Notes under the pieces: generated by a model
Databases searched by the model: none
What the model saw: only the letters and a program-made list of their open reading frames with translations
Told to the model about the DNA's origin: nothing
Source of the DNA: Pseudomonas sp. BMS12
GTDB lineage: Bacteria > Pseudomonadota > Gammaproteobacteria > Pseudomonadales > Pseudomonadaceae
DNA: 64,000 nucleotides
Direction of reading: 5' to 3'
NCBI RefSeq assembly: GCF_001592875.1
Contig: NZ_LSOF01000007.1
Location: 56,898-120,897, forward strand
Made by a program: the position numbers and the translations under genes
In this document: positions 9,301 through 15,789 of the stretch, piece by piece
Layout of the letters: every line of letters starts with the position of its first letter
Numbering within the stretch: the stretch's first letter is position 1

Positions 9301-10791
9301 CAGCGGGTCACCATTGACCACCGGGGTGCCGGTGAAGCTGGCCTGCCCGGCCAGGGCGCCGTTGATATAGATGCGCTGATCGCCTGGCGCATAGCGGATC
9401 AGCACGTGGCTCCACTGGCCCACGGTCAGCGCCGTAGTGCTGTTGAACTCACGGGTGGCACTCGGTCCGGTGGTTTGCCACCACCAGTTGATGGTGCCGT
9501 TGGGGTTCACATGGAACTCGTAGTTCTCGTCCTTGGACAGGATGCTCATCAGCCCCGAAGCAGGCAGCGCGCGTGGTTTGACCCACACGCCAATGGTGAA
9601 GCTGCCGGTCAGATCGAGCAGGTTGTTATCGGCGCGTTGCACATACTGGCTGGAGCCGGTGCTGAACGCGCCATAGCCGCAGGTGCCCTGCGAACTCACT
9701 TCCGGCAGCGCCGGCGACGCACTGGCAGTGGCAGCACCATTCAACACCGTGCCATGCAGATTATTGGGAGTAGCGTCCTTTACCTCACCGGCAGCACCGG
9801 TCCAGCTGGTTTCGTCCAGTGACCAGCTGAGCACGGGGCCAGGGGAGCAGGCATTGGCTGGTGTGGAGGTTGGTAGGCAGGTTCCGGTGACCGTACTGGG
9901 GCTGTTGACCGTGATCGTCTCGTTACTGGGGGCGGTGAAATTGCCGTAGGCAGTGGTGTTGTTGAGGGTCACGCCATTGCTCTGCGTGGTCACCACTACA
10001 TAGGCGGTCGGACTACCCAATGTGCTGTTGGTAAAGGTCGCACTGCTGGCGCCGCTGACCGTGCCGCTGGTCATGGTCACTCCGCTGAAGGTCGCGGGGT
10101 TGTTCGCCGCATAGAAGTCACCCTTGATGGTGCCGCCGGTGATGCTTATGGACGACGAATCCGAGCGCGCGCCACCATTGAGGTTGGTGCCATTGGTGGT
10201 GACGTTGCAGCAACCACTGCGCACCAGCCCCTCCACGCTGCCACCGGTCAGACTGATGCTGCCGCTGGTGCTGGTCAGGGTGCCGCCGAAGATCGTGCCG
10301 TTACTGGTGACCTGCCCGCCAGTGAGGACATTCCCAGTGACGCTGCCGCCCGTTAGATTCAGGGCGCCGTAATCACTGGTCAGGCTGCCAGCGATTGAAG
10401 TATTGGTCGTGGTGATATTGGCATCGCTGGCGACACTGCCAGAGACGCTGCTATTGCTCAGGCTGATAGCGCCATAACTGGTTCTCAGACTAATTGTGGG
10501 GCTACCGCTGCCAGAGGTCGTACCCGTCAAGCTGAGAGTCGAAGTCGCCACCACGGTGATGTTGGTCGCGCTGGAAACCGTCAGCATATCTCCTGTAGCC
10601 GTACTGATGGCCTGGCTACAAGTGAATATATTGCCTGCGCCATTCCGGCTCCAGGTACCCGAGCAGATGGAAGGCGTACCGCTCACCAATGTGCTTCCGC
10701 TGGTGTTGAAGGTGTAGGTCACGGCCAGGGCGTTGGTCGACATCAGCACACCAAACAGGGCCAGAACTCTACGAACTGCCTTGATCATCAC
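6331..10791 (-). CDS. mshQ: MSHA biogenesis protein MshQ, large lectin-like adhesin candidate
   Basis: The last gene of the pilus operon encodes 1486 residues. A signal peptide (to about residue 24, MSTNALA) is followed by a Ser/Thr/Gly-rich stretch (~30-310) of short repeats resembling a beta-helix. A LamG/concanavalin-like domain follows (~360-545, with FTIGVWVKPR, GQWSHVLIRYAPGDQRIYING and DGDLDELRIYNTALT). Next is an L-type lectin-like domain (~555-790, FNDDFNDGSLGDDW, HELDDLQVC), and the C-terminal half is of the MshQ DUF6701 type with many Cys pairs. Such proteins are thought to sit on the pilus and contact surfaces; the ligand is unknown. GTG 10791 overlaps the mshP stop (GTGA); ATG 10788 is an alternative. 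A strong terminator follows. Confidence 0.85.
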   Translation of the reverse strand: MMIKAVRRVLALFGVLMSTNALAVTYTFNTSGSTLVSGTPSICSGTWSRNGAGNIFTCSQAISTATGDMLTVSSATNITVVATSTLSLTGTTSGSGSPTISLRTSYGAISLSNSSVSGSVASDANITTTNTSIAGSLTSDYGALNLTGGSVTGNVLTGGQVTSNGTIFGGTLTSTSGSISLTGGSVEGLVRSGCCNVTTNGTNLNGGARSDSSSISITGGTIKGDFYAANNPATFSGVTMTSGTVSGASSATFTNSTLGSPTAYVVVTTQSNGVTLNNTTAYGNFTAPSNETITVNSPSTVTGTCLPTSTPANACSPGPVLSWSLDETSWTGAAGEVKDATPNNLHGTVLNGAATASASPALPEVSSQGTCGYGAFSTGSSQYVQRADNNLLDLTGSFTIGVWVKPRALPASGLMSILSKDENYEFHVNPNGTINWWWQTTGPSATREFNSTTALTVGQWSHVLIRYAPGDQRIYINGALAGQASFTGTPVVNGDPLQLGADQNAAGRYFDGDLDELRIYNTALTPAQITALYQERHQCVLRLQCFNDDFNDGSLGDDWAVTSRGSTAFTPTVSAQRMRLTSNQGNVATASTLQRLFPTAGNYIQVQFKYYAYNGSGADGVAVVLSDATVTPQPGAFGGPLGYGTRGDAANPGFAGGWLGVGIDEYGNFSTEGGSNGPGRRLDSVAIRGSGQAGWVNGYRYIAGTPANLSPGVDISGATPGPGHTYRITVDARFSSQALVTVERDTGSGFVVLSNLNAVNVLAAANNQAALPADFYLSLTGSTGGSNNVHELDDLQVCATAINPIAQQIDHFEFVYSGTALTCNPQPVTIRACLNSSCSSLYTDPVSVTLNPASYWSATGPASVSGSTITFSGGTAQARLSVATAGTVSLGVQSSVPATKPLSTPVCSTSNCRITYADSGLLLQVPNMLAAKPTPATVSAVRKSDNALQCVPAFANVTRSVSFTSAYSNPSSGTQPVVVNGSDVRGTPVSLNLNFDATGTAPLTVRYDDAGQMTLTASYAGSVANDDLGLNLAGSDLFVSKPYGLCLQTDSTCSSADASCAVFPGGIRAGDSFPLRIRAVGWQADGQALSAAQLCSGNITTPNFRLDGIGLSSAVVAPSGGNNGVVTPDNYNHALGNTTIANRSVSEVGVFTITATPAAGGYLDGETVSGGSSALVGRFIPAYLSAAGSASLTPSCGSAFSYQGQPMGFATNRQPTLTVTARNRSGGVTTNYDRGAFWKLAAPGVGTYSSVTGNAALDARLASQGTATQAVDGADNGDGARTYSWTGEQLLYLPALLPSSDDYPFAAKVRQTFLAASLREVDQGQAVCHGSGSGCLDYSYDFVDDPGSEVRLGRLRIGNAHGSELQSLSLPLALESWQNVAGGSFQSEGLDTCTILGTPALDMYTGNLSAGETTPTLSGPLAGSGSVTLSAPGTGNDGSVQVSFPSAPAWLQYPWDGANRDLARGLASFGIYKGAAPLIFRRELYR

Positions 10792-11204
10792 TGCACCACC
10801 GCCGTCAGTTGCCGGTAGGCATAGTCGGGTCGCCCGCCAGGTGTGCCGTTCTGCGCCGTGGCGGTGAGGCGAAAGATCTGCACCGGGTTGCCCTCATTAT
10901 CCGTGTAGCTGTTCGAGGCGCAGGTCACGTTGACTGTGAACTCAGCCAGGCCGCTACCGGCTAAATCTGGATTGCCCACAGGACAGACCCTGGCATTGAA
11001 TGCGCGGCTGATGCCCCACTCCAGCCCGGCGCGGGCGGCCTGGTAGGCGCGCGCCTGCTGGATGGCCAGGCTGTTGCTACCGTGCTGCACGGCGGACAGG
11101 CGCGCCATGGCGATGATCACCAGGGTGACCACGACGATCAGGAACAGCGCCGCCACTAGGCCGAAACCACGGTCGCGGCGGGGCAATGTCGGATCAGGGC
11201 GCAT
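10788..11204 (-). CDS. mshP: MSHA minor prepilin-like protein MshP
   Basis: A 138-residue PilX/GspK-like protein. Residues 1-13 form a basic leader (PRRDRG) followed by FGLVAALFLIVVVTLVIIAM, a prepilin-type hydrophobic helix. The glutamate normally at position 5 of the mature helix is replaced by alanine, as in tip-located GspK-type minor pilins. The rest is a small globular domain with two cysteines (ARVCPV and NVTCAS). ATG 11204 gives a normal leader and overlaps the mshO stop by 11 bases; an upstream extension would place a Cys-rich tail before the leader and was rejected. It fits its operon position between mshO and mshQ. Confidence 0.85.
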   Translation of the reverse strand: MRPDPTLPRRDRGFGLVAALFLIVVVTLVIIAMARLSAVQHGSNSLAIQQARAYQAARAGLEWGISRAFNARVCPVGNPDLAGSGLAEFTVNVTCASNSYTDNEGNPVQIFRLTATAQNGTPGGRPDYAYRQLTAVVQ

Positions 11205-12129
11205 TGTCGACGTGCACCTGTTGCAGCAGTTGCAAGGTTTCGCCGGCATCGCTGATGCCGAGACCAAGAGTCAATAGCCCGGCACGCTGGGTGCTGCCGG
11301 GCTGATAGGTGAAGTTGCAGTTGCTCACTTTGCGCGCCACCGGCTGCGGGTTGGAGCCATTCGGCGGGCTGCCGGGCAAAGTGTTCTCCAAGGTGTTGTA
11401 GCTGTAGCGCAGCAACTGGCCGCCCTGGCAGCGATAGCCCACCACGGTCTCGGCCAGATATAGACGGTGCTGCGGCGAGGCGAAGGCGAAGCGGAAACCA
11501 CCCGCCGGCAAGTTGCCCAGGGCGATATGACTCTCCCCCGCAGGCGCCCCGGCCACAGTCGAAAACGTCGTGCCGGTCGGCGTAATCGAACCGGGATTGC
11601 TCGGCGCCCACACGCTGCTGCCCGCCGCCCCGGTGTTGTATAGCACCAGCCAGCGCGCCCCGGCGGGATTGAACCCGGCATCGAGCACCTGAAAGCTGTC
11701 ACAGCGCCCGCCCTGAGTGCTGCTGCCGCAGCTACCGGCCGCAGCGCTGGAAAAGCGCAGGCCCTGCTCGCCGACCCGGTTGGGCCGATAACGCGCCGCA
11801 CTGTGGATCAGCAGCAGCTCCACCGCCTGACCGTCGGCGGACACGCGCAGCGAATTGGGAATGGCCAGGCGCACGTCGCGACTCATGCGCTGCAGGGCAC
11901 CGGCAGCGATATCCACCAGTTCGGCGCGCCGGCTCTGCCCGCCGAAGGCTTCCATGGGGCGCGACAGCACCGTACTGATCATCACCGCCACCAGACCGGA
12001 CAGGGCGATGACCATCACCAGCTCGACCAGGGTGAAGCCGGATGTATAGAAGCGACGGGAACGCCTCTGCGAGCGGCGGCCTAGGGCTTGCGGTGCGCGA
12101 GCAGCGCTCGCTCGTAAATGGCGCAGCAT
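11194..12129 (-). CDS. mshO: MSHA minor prepilin MshO
   Basis: A 311-residue PilW-like minor pilin. The signature GFTLVELVMVIALSGLVAVM is present, with the leader cut after Gly31 and Glu5 intact. The leader is unusually long and basic (about 31 residues, RRSQRRSRRFYTSG). The globular part has repeated Cys-containing segments (AAAGSCGSS, GGRCDSF, VGYRCQGGQ, KVSNCNF). ATG 12129 shares its A with the mshD stop (TGATG), which supports translational coupling and the long leader. By analogy with other type IV pili it should join a minor-pilin complex that primes pilus assembly and presents MshQ. Confidence 0.87.
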   Translation of the reverse strand: MLRHLRASAARAPQALGRRSQRRSRRFYTSGFTLVELVMVIALSGLVAVMISTVLSRPMEAFGGQSRRAELVDIAAGALQRMSRDVRLAIPNSLRVSADGQAVELLLIHSAARYRPNRVGEQGLRFSSAAAGSCGSSTQGGRCDSFQVLDAGFNPAGARWLVLYNTGAAGSSVWAPSNPGSITPTGTTFSTVAGAPAGESHIALGNLPAGGFRFAFASPQHRLYLAETVVGYRCQGGQLLRYSYNTLENTLPGSPPNGSNPQPVARKVSNCNFTYQPGSTQRAGLLTLGLGISDAGETLQLLQQVHVDNAP

Positions 12130-12584
12130 CAGTAGCGCGCCCGGTAGCCGTCGAGGCGCAGCGCCTGGCCGGCCGGATCGGTGACCGTGACCTGCACCAG
12201 CAGCGCATCGCTGGCCGCCAATCCGGCCCAAGCCTGCTGGGTAACCGCCACCTGCACGCGGTAGTTGGCCAGGGCGGCAATGGCCTGGCCTCGGGCATCG
12301 CGGGCACCGTTGTCGTTGAGGCCGTTGTAGTCGCAGACATTGTCAAAATTGGCCCGACTGGCCGGCGCGGCCGGGCACACCGCGCCGCCGGAATCGAGGA
12401 ACGGCTGCAACAGGATTTCTTCGAGATAGGCCTCGGCAATCGCCAGGCTCTGCTGGCGCAGCAGTGGGTCGGCAGAGCGCCCGGTTATTGCGGCCATGGC
12501 GCTGTAGAGCGCGGCCGCGGCGATACCGACGATCACTATGGTGATCACCAGCTCGACCAGGGTCATGCCGGCCTGGCGTTTCAT
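12129..12584 (-). CDS. mshD: MSHA minor prepilin MshD
   Basis: A 151-residue prepilin. The leader MKRQAG precedes a mature helix starting MTLVELVITIVIVG; the first mature residue is Met instead of Phe, while Glu5 is kept. The C-terminal domain carries two cysteines (GAVCPAA, NVCDYN) that could form a disulfide. ATG 12584 overlaps the mshC stop as ATGA, and its own stop overlaps mshO, so it is tightly coupled in the operon. The role is inferred from the msh gene order: a PilV/GspI-like minor pilin. Confidence 0.87.
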   Translation of the reverse strand: MKRQAGMTLVELVITIVIVGIAAAALYSAMAAITGRSADPLLRQQSLAIAEAYLEEILLQPFLDSGGAVCPAAPASRANFDNVCDYNGLNDNGARDARGQAIAALANYRVQVAVTQQAWAGLAASDALLVQVTVTDPAGQALRLDGYRARY

Positions 12585-13012
12585 TGCACCATGCCGGTGG
12601 CGCCATTCACGCTGATGGTGAAAGCGCCGAGGGTGGCACTCGCCGCAGCCGAAGGCCGGCCAAGCGAATCGAATACCACCGGAAATGTACTTGCCGACAC
12701 GCTGACCCCATGGGGCAGCGTCGCGGCAAAGGGAATCTGCCCATCCGGGCCCTGCACCTCGCTGGCGTAACCGCCGGAGGTGCAGTTGTCGGCGCGGCGC
12801 AGGCGGTAACCCGCACCGTCCAGGCTCACCTGGATCAGGCAGCCGCTGGCCACCGCCAGCTTCTGCCCGTAGCGCACGGCGGCCAGGGACTCTTCGTAGA
12901 ACAGGCGCTCGTCGAACACCTGTCTATCAAAGAAACGCGGCCCCACCACGGCGGCGAGAATGCCGATGATCACGATGACCATCGTTAGCTCGACCAGGGT
13001 AAAGCCGCGCAT
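12581..13012 (-). CDS. mshC: MSHA prepilin-like protein MshC (GspH-type)
   Basis: A 143-residue type II-style pseudopilin. It has a minimal leader (MRG) and mature helix FTLVELTMVIVIIGILAAVV with Glu5. The globular part fits GspH/FimT: ESLAAVRYGQKLAVASGCLI followed by YRLRRADNCTSGG. ATG 13012 is only four bases after the mshA stop and has no separate ribosome-binding site, so expression probably depends on translational coupling to the pilin gene. A longer upstream reading lacks pilin leader features. Confidence 0.87.
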   Translation of the reverse strand: MRGFTLVELTMVIVIIGILAAVVGPRFFDRQVFDERLFYEESLAAVRYGQKLAVASGCLIQVSLDGAGYRLRRADNCTSGGYASEVQGPDGQIPFAATLPHGVSVSASTFPVVFDSLGRPSAAASATLGAFTISVNGATGMVQ

Positions 13013-13016
13013 GCTG

Positions 13017-13487
13017 TTAGCAACCGCTGTCGGTAACTGTAACCACTGGGGAAGCAGTAATAGGGGCGGTGTTATCCGTCGCAGCCGTGGCAGCGGTGTA
13101 GGTAACAGTGCAGTTTGCGCGAATGGTATAGGTGACAACCGAGCCACCAGCTGCAGCACCACCACTGGGGGTATACGACGCAGTATCAACACCGGCTGCG
13201 GATGTAATACCACCAGTAGCAAGGGCCTGTGGGTATCCGTTGACCATCGCGATTGAAGCGCCGTCCAGATCAACAGCTGTGCCTAAAGTTGCACCCTTAG
13301 CTAGTTGGGTAGAGCGTGCAATCGCTGCAGCAGACTTAAGCGAGCCCGAAAGCCCCTTCAAGGAGGCCTTGCGCGCGTCGCCCCCCAAATCAGCAAACCG
13401 CGGCAGCGCAAACGCCGCCAGAATGCCGAGAATCACGATGACCATGATCAGTTCGATCAGGGTGAAGCCACCTTGTTGTTTCTTCAT
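13017..13487 (-). CDS. mshA: MshA, likely major pilin of the MSHA pilus
   Basis: A 156-residue type IVa prepilin. The leader MKKQQGG is followed by FTLIELIMVIVILGILAAFA with Glu5. Two cysteines near the end (IRANCTV and the terminal SGC) would form the C-terminal disulfide loop typical of major pilins. The body is rich in Ala, Thr and Ser. Position between mshB and mshC matches Vibrio mshA. By hand count 13021-13380 is about 58 % G+C, clearly below the neighbouring genes, which suggests a separate evolutionary history or diversifying selection. A ribosome-binding site (GAGGG) lies just upstream of ATG 13487. MshA and MshB cannot be told apart by sequence alone; the call rests on order. Confidence 0.85.
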   Translation of the reverse strand: MKKQQGGFTLIELIMVIVILGILAAFALPRFADLGGDARKASLKGLSGSLKSAAAIARSTQLAKGATLGTAVDLDGASIAMVNGYPQALATGGITSAAGVDTASYTPSGGAAAGGSVVTYTIRANCTVTYTAATAATDNTAPITASPVVTVTDSGC

Positions 13488-13508
13488 TTTTCAGCCCTCA
13501 ATTGCTGA

Positions 13509-14021
13509 TCAGTTAAAGGTAGTAACGACAGTGCCATCTGCTGCGTTGTAGACGATCGTGTCGTCCGGCACCCCGGCGTTGGATGGATCTCGCTGATAGG
13601 TGTAGGTGCAGGTCTGGCCAGCACGGGTCACCTGGTAATCACTCCCAGTGCCGGCGGCAACGGTCGGGGCAGAGCCCTGCAGCAGGTTGTTCCAGATCTC
13701 CAGGCAATCGGCGGCGTTACCGACCGTGGTGCCATCATCGGTTCCGACCGGCCAACCGGAGGCATTCACATCGACGTTGTTTGCGCCGAAGCCGGCCACG
13801 TTGAGATTCGGGGTAGTAACCGCCTTGCTGCGGTTGACTTCCCACTGCGAGCGAACCAGCAAAACGGCGGAAGCCAGAGCGCCACCTGCGCCGCGTACCG
13901 CTGCCTCATGCGCATCCTTGGTGGCATTCATGAAGCGCGGCAGAGCCACGGCGGCGAGAATGCCGAGAATCACGATGACCACGACCAGTTCGATCAGGGT
14001 AAAACCTTTACTGCTTTTCAT
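13509..14021 (-). CDS. mshB: MSHA prepilin MshB
   Basis: A 170-residue prepilin. The leader MKSSKG precedes FTLIELVVVIVILGILAAVA (Glu5 present), then a pilin alpha-1 helix (FMNATKDAHEAAVRGAGGAL). Two cysteines (AADCLEIW, GQTCTYTY) could form a disulfide. ATG 14021 has a good ribosome-binding site (GAGGAAG). It lies 17 bases after mshF and 21 bases before mshA, in the position of Vibrio mshB. It could be a minor component or a second structural pilin. DNA for its N-terminal helix is nearly the same as that of mshA. Confidence 0.85.
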   Translation of the reverse strand: MKSSKGFTLIELVVVIVILGILAAVALPRFMNATKDAHEAAVRGAGGALASAVLLVRSQWEVNRSKAVTTPNLNVAGFGANNVDVNASGWPVGTDDGTTVGNAADCLEIWNNLLQGSAPTVAAGTGSDYQVTRAGQTCTYTYQRDPSNAGVPDDTIVYNAADGTVVTTFN

Positions 14022-14038
14022 CTGTCTTCCTCTATGAC

Positions 14039-14557
14039 TCAAAACCCTTGTGCGGCCAGTTCCGCGGCGGGAACCGCTGCAAGCTCCAGGGCGAAGCGCC
14101 GGCCGGGTGATTGTGACGCAGTCGACATTCCCTCGGGAACCGCCAACACGCGCCAGACATGCACCTCAGCCCCCTGCCCTGCCCATCCGTCGACGAACCT
14201 TGGCCGGTACAGCAGCCAGGCCTGCTGCGGCAACCAGTACCAACAGCCCGCCTGGGGCTCGTCGCCTGCCGCCAGTTCGCCGCAGTAGTTGTCCTGCTGC
14301 CAGCGCAGCAGCACGAACGGATTCTTTTTCTGCCAGGCCGCGTCCGCCGCCTGGTCTTTCGCCATCTGTTCGGCCGCCAGACTGTTCAGGCTGGCAGCCA
14401 GGTGTTCGCGGGTAGCGTCCAGCGCCCGCCCTTCGCTGACCTCGGCAATCTTCCAGCCCAGTGCCAGCACCAGGCCCAGCAGCATCGTCAACGCCAGTCC
14501 CCAGGCGAGCAGGCGCACGCGGCGCACCCAGTAACCGCTCTGGTAGTCCGGCGTCAC
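14039..14557 (-). CDS. mshF: MSHA biogenesis protein MshF
   Basis: A 172-residue predicted bitopic membrane protein: one transmembrane segment at residues ~15-37 (LLAWGLALTMLLGLVLALGW) with the bulk in the periplasm. The family has no known enzymatic motif; two cysteines (QDNYCGEL, QAGCWYW) may form a disulfide. GTG 14557 overlaps the mshG stop as GTGA, matching the coupling pattern of the operon, so it was preferred to ATG 14590. The assignment relies on size, topology and place between mshG and the pilin genes. Confidence 0.75.
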   Translation of the reverse strand: MTPDYQSGYWVRRVRLLAWGLALTMLLGLVLALGWKIAEVSEGRALDATREHLAASLNSLAAEQMAKDQAADAAWQKKNPFVLLRWQQDNYCGELAAGDEPQAGCWYWLPQQAWLLYRPRFVDGWAGQGAEVHVWRVLAVPEGMSTASQSPGRRFALELAAVPAAELAAQGF

Positions 14558-15789
14558 GCGCCACCCTTGGCCACCGACGCCAGCTCCCACATGGGCAGGA
14601 ACACACCCAGGGCCAGGACCAGCACCATCACGCCCATGGCCACGATCAGGATCGGTTCGATGGCATCGGCCAGTTGTTTGAGGTCGTAATCCACTTCCTG
14701 TTCATAAAAATCCGCCACTTCGACGAACAGGTCGTCCAGCGCACCGGTCTCTTCGCCCACCGCCATCATCTGCAGCACCAGCGGAGTGAACAGGCCGCTG
14801 GCCGAAGCCGTGCGAGTCAGCGCTTCGCCACGCTCGACGCCCTCGCGCATGGCCAGGATGGCCTGGCCGATATGCCGGTTGCCGACGCTGGCGCTGTTGA
14901 TCGACAGGGTCTGCAGCAGCGGCACGCCGGCCTTGTACATCATGGCGAAGGTGCGGGTGAAACGGGCCAGGGCGATACGCTCGAAGATGCCGCCGACGAT
15001 GGGCAGGCGCAGCTTGATGCCGTCCCACCTGAGTGCACCGGCGTCGGTCTGAATCCATTTGAAGAAGGCATACAGCGCGCCGCCGGAAACCAGCAGCAGC
15101 AACCACCAGAAGTCCTGGAAGAACTGCGAGGTGCCGATCAGGATGCGGGTCGGCAGGGGCAGGTCGGCGTGGAACTGCTCGAACACCTTGGCGAAGGCCG
15201 GGATCACCAGCAGGTTGATCACCACCAGGGCCACGGCCATGGCGACCATGACGAACAGCGGGTAGCGCGTGGCCTGCTTGATGCGCTTGCGCGTCTCGCG
15301 CTCCAGCTCCAGGTAGCTGGAAAGCTGGCGGAAGGCCTGGTCGAGCTGGCCGGTGTTCTCGCCGACGCTGACCATGCTGATGAACAGGGTGGTGAACACC
15401 TTCGGGTGGGCATTCAGGGCCACGGCCATGCTCATGCCGCCTTCCAGGTCGCTGCGCACGTCCTGCAGCACTTCACGGAAATACTCGTTGCGATGCGACT
15501 CGGCCAGACCGCCGATGGCGCGAATGATCGGCACGCCGGCCTTGCTCAGGCTGTACATCTGGCGGCAGAAGATGATCAGTTCTTCGAGGTCGACGCTGCG
15601 CCGGCGCAGCTTGTCCTTGAGCACGGCGAGCAGGTCGCTGCTGGCGCGTTCGGACTGCTCCTCGATGGTCAGCGGGGTGATCTTCTGCGCCAGCAGTTCG
15701 CTGGCCACGCTGTCGCTACTGGCACCCTGCAGGGTGCCGACAACCCGGCCGCCCTGGGCATCGCGCCCGGTGTAGCGGAACTGGCTCAC
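14554..15789 (-). CDS. mshG: MSHA inner-membrane platform protein MshG (PilC/GspF family)
   Basis: A 411-residue polytopic protein with two GspF domains (~70-190 and ~270-395). Typical family stretches are visible: FCRQMYSLSKAGVPI, GGMSMAVALNAHPKVF, FTRTFAMMYKAGVPL and MMAVGEETGALDDL, with three hydrophobic segments, the last at MGVMVLVLALGVFLPMW. It should form the membrane rotor on which the MshE ATPase acts during pilus assembly. The start is GTG 15789, overlapping the mshE stop; the N-terminus MSQFRYTGRDAQG is the usual family start. Confidence 0.93.
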   Translation of the reverse strand: MSQFRYTGRDAQGGRVVGTLQGASSDSVASELLAQKITPLTIEEQSERASSDLLAVLKDKLRRRSVDLEELIIFCRQMYSLSKAGVPIIRAIGGLAESHRNEYFREVLQDVRSDLEGGMSMAVALNAHPKVFTTLFISMVSVGENTGQLDQAFRQLSSYLELERETRKRIKQATRYPLFVMVAMAVALVVINLLVIPAFAKVFEQFHADLPLPTRILIGTSQFFQDFWWLLLLVSGGALYAFFKWIQTDAGALRWDGIKLRLPIVGGIFERIALARFTRTFAMMYKAGVPLLQTLSINSASVGNRHIGQAILAMREGVERGEALTRTASASGLFTPLVLQMMAVGEETGALDDLFVEVADFYEQEVDYDLKQLADAIEPILIVAMGVMVLVLALGVFLPMWELASVAKGGA

